DNA of 64,000 nucleotides from an uncultured Marinomonas sp. (GCA_947493575.1 CANLRQ010000013.1:1-64000), one strand, 5' to 3'; shown: positions 7,299 through 16,956, counted from the stretch's first letter. Notes: generated from the sequence alone by a model not told the origin. A program made the numbers and translations.

Positions 7299-7976
7299 AT
7301 GCCATATTGGCCACATTTTTATCTGCTTCTCTTAATTGCCATTATTTGGGGATTAGAGAAGCTATACCCTCAAAAAATGGAACGTTTTGAAGAGAATTTC
7401 ATGGTGATCATACTTGCGTCAATTATGGCGGTTTCATTTGGTCAGGTAATTGCTCGCTATGGCTTCAATACGGGCTGGTCAGCCGCATTGGAGTTTAATA
7501 CTTTAGCTTTCTCTTGGCTGATTCTTTTAGGCATGAGCTACGGCATTAAAACCGGCATTCATCTTGGCGTTGACATTGTTTTAAATGCAGTCCCAACTCG
7601 TATCAGTAAAGCACTTTCTTTATTTGGTGCTGCTTGCGCTTGCCTATATGGATTAATTCTTTTGGATTCAACTTGGGTGGCTTTATTAGGGGTGGAGATC
7701 CGTGGCGGTGCCATCGAATATTGGGCCAAAATGTTTAAAATCGGTATTGGTACTGAAGAACTGCGCTACCCCATTTTCATTCAAGATTTATTCGATATTC
7801 GCCCTCGTGTTCAGCGTTGGCTCGTTCTGGTCATCTTACCAATAAGTTTAGCCTTGTTGTCTTATCGTTCGATACAAGCATTTTATGCGATTTGGACCGG
7901 CAAGCGCACCATGCTAATCAGTGGCCATGAAGCGCAAGATCTTATCGAAGAAAACAAAAACATCCTTAAAGATTAG
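7299..7976 (+). CDS. dctQ: TRAP transporter small permease DctQ
   Basis: The product is a 225-residue inner-membrane protein with the four-helix pattern of DctQ: helices near residues 5-20, 35-55, 70-95 (SWLILLGMSYGIKTGIHLGVD, the DctQ signature) and 165-190. It is longer than the usual 160-190 residues because of an extra segment between helices 3 and 4 (about residues 120-160). It forms the membrane complex with DctM. ATG preceded by AGGAG; dctM follows after 18 bp. Confidence 0.88.
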   Translation: MPYWPHFYLLLLIAIIWGLEKLYPQKMERFEENFMVIILASIMAVSFGQVIARYGFNTGWSAALEFNTLAFSWLILLGMSYGIKTGIHLGVDIVLNAVPTRISKALSLFGAACACLYGLILLDSTWVALLGVEIRGGAIEYWAKMFKIGIGTEELRYPIFIQDLFDIRPRVQRWLVLVILPISLALLSYRSIQAFYAIWTGKRTMLISGHEAQDLIEENKNILKD

Positions 7977-7994
7977 CCCTATTAGGAGCGCGTT

Positions 7995-9608
7995 GTGGAA
8001 TCCATTATTTTATTCACTCTAGTATTGGCTTTGCTCTTTATTGGGTTACCTGTTGGTATCTCTTTAGGTCTGTCGTCAATTCTATTTATTACCTTCTTTT
8101 CACATGACTCATTGTCATCTGTTGCTATATCTTTATTTGGCGTTGGAACACATTACACCCTACTCGCCATTCCTTTCTTTATCGTAGCGTCCTCTTATAT
8201 GTCTACTGGTGGCGTTGCAAAACGATTAATTAACTTTGCTATTGCCAGTGTCGGCCATTTTAGAGGTGGTCTTGCTATGGCATCGGTACTTGCTTGTATG
8301 ATGTTTGCCGCTTTATCTGGCTCTTCTCCTGCAACGGTCGTTGCTATCGGTACCATCGCCATAGCAGGAATGCGCCAAGTAGGTTATTCGAAAGAGTTTG
8401 CCGCTGGCATTATCGCCAATGCTGGAACACTGGGCATTTTGATCCCTCCCTCTATTGTAATGGTGGTGTATGCCGCAGCAACCGATGTGTCGGTTGGTCG
8501 TATGTTCTTAGCGGGGGTTATTCCCGGTTTGATGGCTGGTGGCATGCTCATGCTAGCGATTTATGTTGTCGCTCGCATTAAGGGCTTACCTTCAGAAGAA
8601 TGGAAGGGATTTGGAGCCATTGTTCAAGGCGGAAAAGAGGCTGGCTGGGGGCTATTCCTCATTGTCATTATTATGGGCGGAATTTATGGTGGAGTCTTCA
8701 CTCCAACCGAAGCGGCTGTCGTGGCTGCTGTCTATTCAATGTTTATCGCGCTTTTTGTTTATCGAGACATGGGGCCATTAAAAGACACTCCTTGGGTATT
8801 GGAGTCCGACTCTAAAGTAGCCAAAATTGGTTTTAATGGCTTAGTGTATGGCGTTTCTTTCTTCTTGGTGTGGGAGATTCTGTCTTTCTTCGCGCTTGCA
8901 GATAATGAAAATATTACTGGAGGTGATCGTGCTATTTGGGGAGCAATAATGTCCCTTGGCATTGCTGTCTTCTATGTATTCATTAGAGGAAAGCACATTG
9001 CTGAATCCATTGTGACTTGCCTCCTTGCTGGCATTCCAATTTGGGGCCGAAATTTAAGCCTTATGGGGCGCTGTTTCTTCCCGGCACTCCTTGGAGAAGA
9101 ATCTCGTAAGGTTATGTTTGAAGGCACTAAAACAACCATCATGCTGATGTTTATTATTGCCAACGCCTTCTTATTTGCCCATACCTTATCTTCTGAGCGT
9201 ATTCCTCAAATGATTACCGAATGGATGTTAGGTGTAGGCTTTAATTGGTTTACTTTCCTAATCGCTGTTAACATTTTATTATTAATTGGCGGTCAATTTA
9301 TGGAGCCGTCAGGATTATTGGTAATCGTTGCGCCTGTTGTGTTCCCAATCGCTATGCAATTAGGTGTTGATCCAATTCATTTGGGTATCATTATGGTGGT
9401 TAACATGGAAATTGGCATGATCACACCACCTATCGGTCTCAACTTGTTTGTCACTTCGGGGATTACAGGGATGAGTTTAGCGCGAGTCGTTAAAGCAGCC
9501 ATGCCTTTCGTTGCTGTGTTAATGGTATTTTTAGTACTGGTTACTTATATCCCAGCACTTTCAACCTTCTTACCTTATGCCGTTATGGGGCCTGAAATCA
9601 TCAACTAA
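7995..9608 (+). CDS. dctM: TRAP transporter large permease DctM, extended form
   Basis: The product is the channel subunit that drives Na+-coupled uptake of the DctP-bound acid. Typical DctM stretches are MMFAALSGSSPATVVAIG, GILIPPSIVMVVYA and the C-terminal METEIGMITPPIGLN-like block (seen as MEIGMITPPIGLNLFV). At 537 residues it is about 100 longer than ordinary DctM. The surplus is an insert at about residues 260-370 between the FTPTEAAVVAAVYS helix and FEGTKTTIMLMFIIANAF; it contains two predicted extra helices. GTG start with AGGAG 7 nt upstream. Followed by a strong terminator. Confidence 0.9.
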   Translation: MESIILFTLVLALLFIGLPVGISLGLSSILFITFFSHDSLSSVAISLFGVGTHYTLLAIPFFIVASSYMSTGGVAKRLINFAIASVGHFRGGLAMASVLACMMFAALSGSSPATVVAIGTIAIAGMRQVGYSKEFAAGIIANAGTLGILIPPSIVMVVYAAATDVSVGRMFLAGVIPGLMAGGMLMLAIYVVARIKGLPSEEWKGFGAIVQGGKEAGWGLFLIVIIMGGIYGGVFTPTEAAVVAAVYSMFIALFVYRDMGPLKDTPWVLESDSKVAKIGFNGLVYGVSFFLVWEILSFFALADNENITGGDRAIWGAIMSLGIAVFYVFIRGKHIAESIVTCLLAGIPIWGRNLSLMGRCFFPALLGEESRKVMFEGTKTTIMLMFIIANAFLFAHTLSSERIPQMITEWMLGVGFNWFTFLIAVNILLLIGGQFMEPSGLLVIVAPVVFPIAMQLGVDPIHLGIIMVVNMEIGMITPPIGLNLFVTSGITGMSLARVVKAAMPFVAVLMVFLVLVTYIPALSTFLPYAVMGPEIIN

Positions 9609-9635
9609 AGCCGCTCTTCTTAGGGAAACTTAGGC

Positions 9636-9668
9636 CTTAGGTAAGTCATAGTCAGTGACTTACCTAAG
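9636..9668. terminator. Bidirectional stem-loop between dctM and the T6SS kinase
   Basis: A perfect 13-bp stem (CTTAGGTAAGTCA and its complement, 7-base loop) lies between the convergent genes. The stop codon of the kinase gene (9660-9662) lies inside its right arm. Confidence 0.75.
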
Positions 9669-10469
9669 GGACAAAAGGTATTCACTTAATAGCGTGAATG
9701 CCTTTTCTAATTGCAATTTCAAATCCCTCTCAAAGTTCCCAGACACGATCCTATTTCTGTGATGTTTAAGATAATCATGCAAATCATATTCTTTCAGCGT
9801 GACAGGCGTGGAAAAATGCACAAGGTCTAATAAAATAAAAAAAGCATACCAATCCGTTGCGGCAGAAACAAACACACTGGAATAGTTTTCAGGGAAGCTG
9901 TAGCTCAAAGTTTTCATTAAGAAAGGCTGGTTTTCATTTGAGCTACCTAACCAATCCGCAGAAGCGAAATCAATGATTCTAGCGGTATTCTGAGGAGTTA
10001 GGATGACATTAGACGCTTTAATATCGCCGTGTACGATACCTTGACCATGCAAAGAATCAATTGCGTTCAACAGAGATAAAATAAATTGATTACGATTAGC
10101 CGAGTCATCAAACAATGTTTTATCAATGGGTGACTTAAGTACTTCAGACACACTATTCCCATCTATGTACTCTAACAATAGTAGGAAGACGGTTTGTTTA
10201 TATGAGCAGTCTTCTAAATCCCTAAAAAATTCGTCATTTTGTTGGTTGTGCTGATAAGAGTCCAGCTGAATAAAGGTTTTTTCTCGCTCAATTCGGCTTA
10301 ACCAAACCGCTTCTTTTTTCAAGAAATAGACTTCTTTTTCAGCATGGCCCCATTTGATTTTATGAAAGGCACGCTTACCTTTCAGAGAAAGCCTTGCGCT
10401 TCTCTTACTTAGTAAACGTGCTCCATCATAAAGCTGTTGAGCAGTCAGCCAGTGTTCTAAATCAAACAT
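9660..10469 (-). CDS. T6SS-associated Ser/Thr protein kinase (PpkA/Stk-like, soluble)
   Basis: A 269-residue eukaryotic-type kinase. The catalytic loop HGDIKASN (147-154) and the metal-binding DFA (167-169, in place of DFG) are intact. The glycine-rich loop is not recognisable. No transmembrane or C-terminal sensor domain is present, unlike Pseudomonas PpkA. It is the last gene of the T6SS operon and probably phosphorylates Fha or TssL to trigger assembly, as in threonine-phosphorylation-controlled T6SSs; no PppA-type phosphatase is visible. The ATG at 10469 is preferred; a TTG at 10544 would overlap tssM by 32 nt and run through a mobile-element fragment. Neither start has a good Shine-Dalgarno. 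Confidence 0.78.
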   Translation of the reverse strand: MFDLEHWLTAQQLYDGARLLSKRSARLSLKGKRAFHKIKWGHAEKEVYFLKKEAVWLSRIEREKTFIQLDSYQHNQQNDEFFRDLEDCSYKQTVFLLLLEYIDGNSVSEVLKSPIDKTLFDDSANRNQFILSLLNAIDSLHGQGIVHGDIKASNVILTPQNTARIIDFASADWLGSSNENQPFLMKTLSYSFPENYSSVFVSAATDWYAFFILLDLVHFSTPVTLKEYDLHDYLKHHRNRIVSGNFERDLKLQLEKAFTLLSEYLLSLR

Positions 10470-10517
10470 TAGTAGACTTATTCGCACCTTCCTTAAGCTT
10501 GCTAATACTTTGTTAAA
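10469..10517. repeat. Mobile-element fragments at the tssM/kinase junction
   Basis: 10469-10499 matches the right end of the IS5-like MITE at 48912-49173 over 31 bases, including the terminal repeat and flanking TTAA. The next 16 bases (10502-10517) match the interior of the other MITE family at 14023-14038. The tssM stop codon (10513-10515) lies in the second fragment, and the kinase ATG abuts the first. Confidence 0.55.
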
Positions 10518-13500
10518 TACTGTCTGGAATAGAAATACCTTCAAAGAACGTGGGTGAGAATGGGTTGTGCTCTAGCTCTGATTTAATCAAAAGTTCTACT
10601 GTACTTTTATCGTAACTAAAACTTAATAACGCGTCTTCAGTACCAAATAAACGCGAACTTCTCATTACATCTGCCACTCTAAACCAATTCCAGTAACCCG
10701 CAACACTTTGTCTATACGAGCTATTTTCCCTATCGACTAGCTCAAAGGTGATCCTTTCTTTTTGATTTGTTGGTGTAGGCCACTCTATGCGCTTCCATAA
10801 TGTTGGACCATTTGAATAACTAAATAGCGTATTTTCGCCACTTAATGAAAAGCGAATCAAATCAGGCGTCATGGATTTTGCTCTTACAAAAAACTGTGTG
10901 CTCAGTTCATTGTTAGGCAATAAGGCCGTTTTAATTTTATTCCACTTTGTTTCAAAAAGGCGATATTCATTATTAATCGTAAAATAATGTCTCGGTAAAA
11001 AGCCTCTAATAATTAGATCGTTTCCATCTTCTGCAAAATGCTTACTGTATTGCTGAGAGAAGCGTAAAAAAGCACTGTTTTCGCCAAAGAAAGATTTAAA
11101 ATCTAATAGGGCAATATCGGTATTAGACGACTTATCTACCGGATAACGATTAGCAATTTTGGCATTATAAACTTGAGTAACATCCTGCCAAGAGTCATTA
11201 ATCAGCACTCTAATATCATATAGAGCTAGACTATTCACAGCATTTGCTTGCCCCTTCAATAGCTCTGGCAATATTGATACCGAGTATCTAGAGGATAATT
11301 CAGACAGTTGCATCAATGCATTACTGGTATCACTGATCTCCAACTGATCTAAAAAGTACTGCCCACGATTCTGCTCTTCATTAGACTGATTGATCCAAAT
11401 AAGCGTTTTTTCCAATTGAGTAAGTGCCACACTTAAACGACTCTGGCCCGTTTCATCTATTGAGATTAATTTATGGTATGGCAAGAAAGGCGATCCAATA
11501 GAAGCCGCAACACGGTTGGCTGTATCACTTTGGTCAGACACCAAACTCTTGGAGGTGATTTCCATTTGATCGGCCGCTTCAGCCTCTTTAACCTCATTTG
11601 CTTCATCTTTATCGACAGAAATAAAATGCAAATTGGTGTTTGCGTCTATGACATTATAAAAATAGATTAACGGAGAAAACGATTTATCCGCTGCCATCTC
11701 CATTTGCAGCTTACTGTCTCCCCAATTACTGGTTTTCACCCAATCAACATTCGTGGAGAATAATTTCCAGTACTGAATGTAGTCAGCAATAAAGCGGTCT
11801 CTCAATTGCTTGTTAATTTTATTAATTTCAGCTTCGCCATTGACCCGACCCATTACCCCTTCATAAGACTTAATGGCTTCACTTGCAAGCTCAAAACCAT
11901 TGTTTGTATGTAAGTCATGGAAGCCCTGTTGAGTAAATAGATACGGGATTAAGTAACCTGAGAAACCTTCTTTAAAAGTAAACACCTGCTCATAAGAAGG
12001 CCCTAGCTGCTTTCTAAAATCCACACGTTTTGAGAAGTGAGGATCCTGTAATATATGCTGGTATAAGAGTTCACTCATGTCTTCAGAAGTTAAGGTCGAT
12101 CGAGCCAAACTTATCAAATCTCTATCGGCTGGTTGAGGCACCGCATTAGTAATCAATATATCATAAGCCAGTTCTTCGAAGCGGCTAAGAACCTGCTCAT
12201 CCCCTTCCCCTTCTTCTTTCAAAACATCAATATAATAAGAAATCAGCGTATCGATATGTTTTCGTTGAGGATCGTATAAAATCTGATTCACATTTAATAA
12301 CTCTAATGTTTTAACTTTGTCATCCAGTTTATTAAATACAAAAAGGTCTTTCATTAAATAGTCGCGCATCAACGCAAGTAACACACGATTTAATACCCCG
12401 TAATACTCATCATGAACTTCCGTTTGAATACTCGAATCCGGCAATAAATTTGTGATATACCAAGGAGAAGGTCGTTCGTACAACAAATGAATTTTGCGCA
12501 GTTCAGATAAACTGAAAACAGGCGATGCTAAGTCATCGGGGATGATCTCATTCGCTTGCAGATTTTCTTTATACTGAGCAAGTTTCGCAATCGCATGCTG
12601 ATCTAAAGTCTGTTGATAATCAAAATTCGATTTAAGAAGAGCCAAAAAAGCCACAAATAAAACAGTTAAGCCACCATAAACCAATGCTTTTGTTGCTCTA
12701 AACACTCTTTCTTTACGAACAAAAACCCCCACCAGAGCGGCTTCGTTAATAATGCAGCGTCTTATCAAGTTCTTCCCAAATAAACTTAAACTGCTCTTTG
12801 ACACTGATGTATTATTCAAGCGTTCATAGCCTAAATCCGACGCATGCACTAACGTTAAGATATCTGTCTGGCCGCTTTCCCTCCCCGAATTAACAAAGAA
12901 ATACCCTCTAAAACGAATGGGTTTATCATCATAATGATGCTCTTCAAATGTCTGTACGAGGAAGTGCTCAATGTCTGTTTTTAATGCGTTAATTTGAAAA
13001 ATACCAGATACTAATGAAGATCGATATTCTGCATTCAACTGCTTTTTCAAGAAAGCCGTGATGCTATTCGACAGACTGGCTTGAATTTGCATAAAGGATT
13101 CACTAAACCATGTTTTGTCGAAGCCCGTATTATTTTCCGTGGGCATTAATGCACCAAATGGCTTTTCTCTTATATGCTCATCTAATGTAGAAAACACTTC
13201 ACAAAAGTCAGCAACAGACGACAGCTCACTAAAAACAGCATAAACAGGTAATGACAGGCCACAATGTTGATCTAACCATTTAATCGTTGCTCTATAACGT
13301 TTAGAAACCTCAAATAATTGCCTTTCATCCACTGATACCAACTCGGATAATGCCAAATCAGAAATCACACCATTGGCCATTTGACGAGGTCTTTTCTTTC
13401 GCATTAACGCAAGTAATTGCTCCAATTGAAGTGTCAAAAGAGAAATATTCTTTGTTAGATGAATACTAACAACTACAGACGATTCACTTATCCAAAAGCG

Positions 13501-13929
13501 TAATATAGAACCATCAATCTCAACGTCGTCTTCATTATCGACCAGCTCATAGCCCATTTGTTGTAATAAAATCGACTGACTTTCATGACTTTGATCAGAA
13601 AGAAAAAAGTACCATGGAGTTCGATAAGGTGAGTTTGAATATTTTGCTTGAGTCTTCCAGAGTTGATCGAACCGCATCATCAAATGGGCTCGAGAATAAG
13701 CCACTTGCTTGTCTGTATCATCTTTAGGTTTAGACTTTTTTCGTTTCCATAGATAAACAATAGAAGAGGCAATGAAAGCACTACCAACAAGAATTCCAGT
13801 AATTTGAGCGCCCAACCAAACATTCGACCCAAAAGACCAAAGGTTAAAAAACCAAAAAAAACCTGAAGCAATCGCCACGTTCAATAATGTAATTAAGATA
13901 GCAGCAAAGAATGCTCTATTTTTTTTCAT
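10513..13929 (-). CDS. tssM: T6SS inner-membrane core protein TssM (IcmF)
   Basis: A 1138-residue IcmF homologue, normal length. Two N-terminal transmembrane helices (about residues 8-30 and 38-62) flank the start, a cytoplasmic domain follows, and a third helix (LVYGGLTVLFVAFLALL, about residue 420) leads into the large periplasmic region that contacts TssJ. The place where many TssMs carry a Walker A motif here reads PWYFFLSDQSHESQSILL with no GxxGxGKT, so this copy should not bind nucleotide in the classical way. It forms the membrane complex with TssL and TssJ. It lies 226 bp after tssL, a gap filled largely by a MITE. Confidence 0.92.
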   Translation of the reverse strand: MKKNRAFFAAILITLLNVAIASGFFWFFNLWSFGSNVWLGAQITGILVGSAFIASSIVYLWKRKKSKPKDDTDKQVAYSRAHLMMRFDQLWKTQAKYSNSPYRTPWYFFLSDQSHESQSILLQQMGYELVDNEDDVEIDGSILRFWISESSVVVSIHLTKNISLLTLQLEQLLALMRKKRPRQMANGVISDLALSELVSVDERQLFEVSKRYRATIKWLDQHCGLSLPVYAVFSELSSVADFCEVFSTLDEHIREKPFGALMPTENNTGFDKTWFSESFMQIQASLSNSITAFLKKQLNAEYRSSLVSGIFQINALKTDIEHFLVQTFEEHHYDDKPIRFRGYFFVNSGRESGQTDILTLVHASDLGYERLNNTSVSKSSLSLFGKNLIRRCIINEAALVGVFVRKERVFRATKALVYGGLTVLFVAFLALLKSNFDYQQTLDQHAIAKLAQYKENLQANEIIPDDLASPVFSLSELRKIHLLYERPSPWYITNLLPDSSIQTEVHDEYYGVLNRVLLALMRDYLMKDLFVFNKLDDKVKTLELLNVNQILYDPQRKHIDTLISYYIDVLKEEGEGDEQVLSRFEELAYDILITNAVPQPADRDLISLARSTLTSEDMSELLYQHILQDPHFSKRVDFRKQLGPSYEQVFTFKEGFSGYLIPYLFTQQGFHDLHTNNGFELASEAIKSYEGVMGRVNGEAEINKINKQLRDRFIADYIQYWKLFSTNVDWVKTSNWGDSKLQMEMAADKSFSPLIYFYNVIDANTNLHFISVDKDEANEVKEAEAADQMEITSKSLVSDQSDTANRVAASIGSPFLPYHKLISIDETGQSRLSVALTQLEKTLIWINQSNEEQNRGQYFLDQLEISDTSNALMQLSELSSRYSVSILPELLKGQANAVNSLALYDIRVLINDSWQDVTQVYNAKIANRYPVDKSSNTDIALLDFKSFFGENSAFLRFSQQYSKHFAEDGNDLIIRGFLPRHYFTINNEYRLFETKWNKIKTALLPNNELSTQFFVRAKSMTPDLIRFSLSGENTLFSYSNGPTLWKRIEWPTPTNQKERITFELVDRENSSYRQSVAGYWNWFRVADVMRSSRLFGTEDALLSFSYDKSTVELLIKSELEHNPFSPTFFEGISIPDSI

Positions 13930-13996
13930 TGTTAAGTGCCTAAATTAAAAGTCTATAAAGAGTACTGGAACAAGCCAGATCCAATAAATACAGTTT

Positions 13997-14135
13997 GAGA
14001 TCTTTGCACGACGACTACGCTTCTAATACTTTGTTAAAAACAGACTAAAAATACGCATTTATCACTCATAAACTTCGCTTTTTCGTCTGTTTTTGCCTCG
14101 TCTTATCATCGTTCATGACTTAGTGCAAAGGTCTC
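13997..14135. mobile_element. 139-bp MITE, family 1 (copy A), between tssL and tssM
   Basis: The ends GAGATCTTTGCAC and GTGCAAAGGTCTC are near-perfect inverted repeats. The interior includes CTAATACTTTGTTAAAAACAG and CTTTTTCGTCTGTTTTT. The full-length relative at 63705-63844 is closely similar; a deleted copy lies at 56990-57056. The ends recall IS5-family insertion sequences. Non-coding; it separates two otherwise tightly packed T6SS genes. Confidence 0.75.
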
Positions 14136-14155
14136 AATTTAAGTAACGTTTCCAA

Positions 14156-15106
14156 CTATTCATTAAATGTTGGAGGACCATAACGACGCGCTGCGGCCTC
14201 CATCTCTTCAGATGTACTGGTATAAACATACTCAGTGGCTTGAGCATTTTTCGAGTTGTAATACGTGTCGGTAAATTTCTCTAAAGAAGTAAAATCACTT
14301 GCTCGCTGGGGCAATGTTGCGTCATACCAATAAGATGTAGCACCCAATACAACAATAATAAGCAATCCAAAAATACTAAATTGTTGCCAGTATTTTACCG
14401 GTCTTTTTGGTCTAGTGATTTTTACATTGCTAATATCTGGAATCATATTAATACCATAACCATCTTTTGGTTCGGCCATAATATGTTTTGAAAAAATGGT
14501 GGTTTCTAAACGTTGCACCAGTCGATCAATCTGGCTCGTTTCAGATCCACGGAACTGTCCCTGAAAGCCCATTTTTAACAGAACGTAAATTAATTCAATC
14601 AAATCAGCAAGTAATACAGGCTGAGACAAAGCTCTTTCAGCCACGGCATAAAATTGCTCACCGCCATTTTTTATGCCAAAAAGCTCACTCACAAGCGTTT
14701 GATTATCCCAACCAGACTCTTCTCCCCACTTACTGTGTAAGACTTGCTCATCAAGCATGATACAAAATAAAAAGCAGGTTTTATCTGGTACGGAGGCTGG
14801 GTAATCTAAAAGAGACACCTTGTATTTCAAATCTGTGATGGCGCGCTTTAATCCATTCCTAAAGAGAAATAAATCACTCGGACACTGCATCCGACCAATC
14901 GAAACAGCTAATGAAAACACTTCCGAGCAAGCACTTAAAATTGGATTTTCAAAATAATCGTATTTTTGTAAATCAGCTGTGTATCTCGCATGATTTTTCA
15001 ATGCATGAGCCGTTTCTAATAAGAAATCGGCTTCATTATTTGATTTTTTCGTATCCGCTTTAGGTTGCTCAAGCGTTACCGTTTCTTCATCGAGAAATTC
15101 ATTCAT
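14156..15106 (-). CDS. tssL: T6SS inner-membrane protein TssL (DotU-like)
   Basis: A 316-residue TssL. The cytoplasmic DotU domain spans about residues 30-225 (ENPILSACSEVFSLAVSI, CFLFCIMLDEQVLHSKWG, GFQGQFRG). One C-terminal transmembrane helix (FSIFGLLIIVVLGATSYW, about 250-268) anchors it, leaving a short periplasmic tail without the OmpA-like peptidoglycan-binding domain of evolved TssLs. Anchoring to cell wall must then come from elsewhere, commonly a separate protein not found here. It starts 4 bp after the tssK stop and partners TssM and TssJ. Confidence 0.92.
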   Translation of the reverse strand: MNEFLDEETVTLEQPKADTKKSNNEADFLLETAHALKNHARYTADLQKYDYFENPILSACSEVFSLAVSIGRMQCPSDLFLFRNGLKRAITDLKYKVSLLDYPASVPDKTCFLFCIMLDEQVLHSKWGEESGWDNQTLVSELFGIKNGGEQFYAVAERALSQPVLLADLIELIYVLLKMGFQGQFRGSETSQIDRLVQRLETTIFSKHIMAEPKDGYGINMIPDISNVKITRPKRPVKYWQQFSIFGLLIIVVLGATSYWYDATLPQRASDFTSLEKFTDTYYNSKNAQATEYVYTSTSEEMEAAARRYGPPTFNE

Positions 15107-15110
15107 TTGA

Positions 15111-16436
15111 CTACCCTAGAACATAAAGCGTGAGGTTTACATCTGATATTCGGTTGTCGACATGTAACGCGATGGGTTCGCGCTTATTTTTTATTTCTTG
15201 CCAGAAATCGTGACCCGTATCAATTTCAAAATAACAAACATCTGCCCGGGGCTTTAATTCAGAAGGGGCAATAGGCAACACAGTCAGCGGAATGCCTGAG
15301 ATACCGTTACGGACTAACTCTGCAATTTGACTTAAGCCGCTAAGGGTACATGCACTAGAGAACACTTGAGATAAAACAGAGGTACCAACGGAGGATTCAA
15401 CCGCGACAACAAAGCGTTTATTGTCCATCAAGTGTATGTTTTGAATAGACGTCCTCAGCAATCGACGACGTTCAAAGAGCGCATTATCCCAATTAACTTC
15501 AGTGACACTGTCATTCTGAACCATTGACAATTGATCTCTTAATTCAGAGAACACTTTTGCAAACACAGTCGTTAGATCATCTTGAATTAATGCGTCAGGC
15601 GCATCAGCGACACTCGGCGTAAAGCTTTTTAATTCTGCTGAAAAACGAACCAGCCCATCATAAAGTTCTTCCAGAATCATTTCAGGGCGCTCAATCGTAA
15701 GATGTAGCCATGGTAGCCAACGGTTTAAGGCTTGTAACCAAAGGTACTCTTTCATTAAACTTTGTTCACTTTTCCTATCTTGACCAACACCAATACGTTG
15801 AACAACACTGTTGGCACGGGCTTGAGTTAGAGCGTGCAACTCTTTCATTCTTTCTTTTAGAACCAACGAAGCACCGTACTGTAAGCAAGCAGGAATGAAG
15901 CTTTTCTCCAGTAACACCTCACCGCTTTCTCTTTTTTCCAATATTTTTGCGATTGGAATCAGCGTCATACCCGTCACTTCTTCACCTTCTAATATCAGGC
16001 GAACATGAGGCTCGGATAACAAGGTTTCAACTGCGCTTTGACTCGCATCACTGGAATCAAATAAGTTTATTGGTACTTTGATATAGCGCTTATTTTCTGT
16101 TTCGGTGCCGTATTCATTTGCTCCTTCAATAGAGATTGGTAAGGCTAAATACACACGTTTCTCTAACACTCCATTCGGAATGTCTAAAATAAGTTCCTGA
16201 GTATTTTCAAAGTAAGTTCCATCTGAAAAGATACCTTGGCATTTAGTAACAGCCAGCTTTCCAATCTTCAGCCTATGGGTATCTATCTCTAATGTCGAAA
16301 TGCCAGAGCGACGAGCCCCTGTAGATTGCGCAATATACTGCTCAAGATAATGATGAAAATAACGCTCTTGTTGCTGAAAATGTTGAGGCGCAACAAACAT
16401 GCCCTCATTCCAAACGACTTTACGGTGACGTCTCAC
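15111..16436 (-). CDS. tssK: T6SS baseplate protein TssK
   Basis: A 441-residue TssK, full length. It opens with the family signature VVWNEGMFVAPQHFQQQERY and keeps the shoulder domain and C-terminal head that binds TssL/TssM (LPIAPSELKPRADVCYFEID near residue 395). TssK trimers connect the baseplate wedges (TssE/F/G) to the membrane complex. Between tssJ (stop 10 bp upstream) and tssL in the operon. Nothing unusual. Confidence 0.93.
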   Translation of the reverse strand: MRRHRKVVWNEGMFVAPQHFQQQERYFHHYLEQYIAQSTGARRSGISTLEIDTHRLKIGKLAVTKCQGIFSDGTYFENTQELILDIPNGVLEKRVYLALPISIEGANEYGTETENKRYIKVPINLFDSSDASQSAVETLLSEPHVRLILEGEEVTGMTLIPIAKILEKRESGEVLLEKSFIPACLQYGASLVLKERMKELHALTQARANSVVQRIGVGQDRKSEQSLMKEYLWLQALNRWLPWLHLTIERPEMILEELYDGLVRFSAELKSFTPSVADAPDALIQDDLTTVFAKVFSELRDQLSMVQNDSVTEVNWDNALFERRRLLRTSIQNIHLMDNKRFVVAVESSVGTSVLSQVFSSACTLSGLSQIAELVRNGISGIPLTVLPIAPSELKPRADVCYFEIDTGHDFWQEIKNKREPIALHVDNRISDVNLTLYVLG

Positions 16437-16446
16437 GTTAAGCTCC

Positions 16447-16956
16447 TCAAAGAATTTTCCACCAAGGTGACTTCACAGGTTGAGTCATCTCAATTTTTGT
16501 ACTGGTTATACGAATAAATACAGGGTGTTTGTCAGGCTTCTCAACTAAACCTATAAATGACTTAGTTGAAGTCGTCTCATAATTGGCAAACTCAGCTAAA
16601 ACAGCTAAGTATCGAGCTTCTTGTTGGATATCTAAGCTCAAAGTTTGAGACACTCCAGGCAGCACAGGTGGCAAAGTAATAACATCAATCAAAGCGCTGC
16701 CTAACACCTCTCTATCTTGATTATATAAAGCTAAAAAATCCGCATTTTTAAATGGGCCGACTTCATTTAATTGATAGACTCTTACTTTTACTGGACGTGC
16801 TTCGTCATCAGAGTAAATATTAATGTCGTCTGTTGGCACAACATTAAATTCGACTTTATAGGGGGCCAAAAATGCCGGGGAATTGGAGCTACAAGCGCTT
16901 AACACCATAACTCCTAATAGTAAGATGACACATTTTTTAAACCGAGCAACTATCAT
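16447..16956 (-). CDS. tssJ: T6SS outer-membrane lipoprotein TssJ
   Basis: A 169-residue lipoprotein with a signal peptide ending in the lipobox LSAC (lipidated Cys22). The SciN fold follows: PVKVRVYQLNEVGPFKNADF and the loop LPPVLPGVSQTLSLDI, which in other TssJs contacts TssM. It anchors the membrane complex to the outer membrane. Start overlaps the end of fha by one base. Confidence 0.92.
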   Translation of the reverse strand: MIVARFKKCVILLLGVMVLSACSSNSPAFLAPYKVEFNVVPTDDINIYSDDEARPVKVRVYQLNEVGPFKNADFLALYNQDREVLGSALIDVITLPPVLPGVSQTLSLDIQQEARYLAVLAEFANYETTSTKSFIGLVEKPDKHPVFIRITSTKIEMTQPVKSPWWKIL

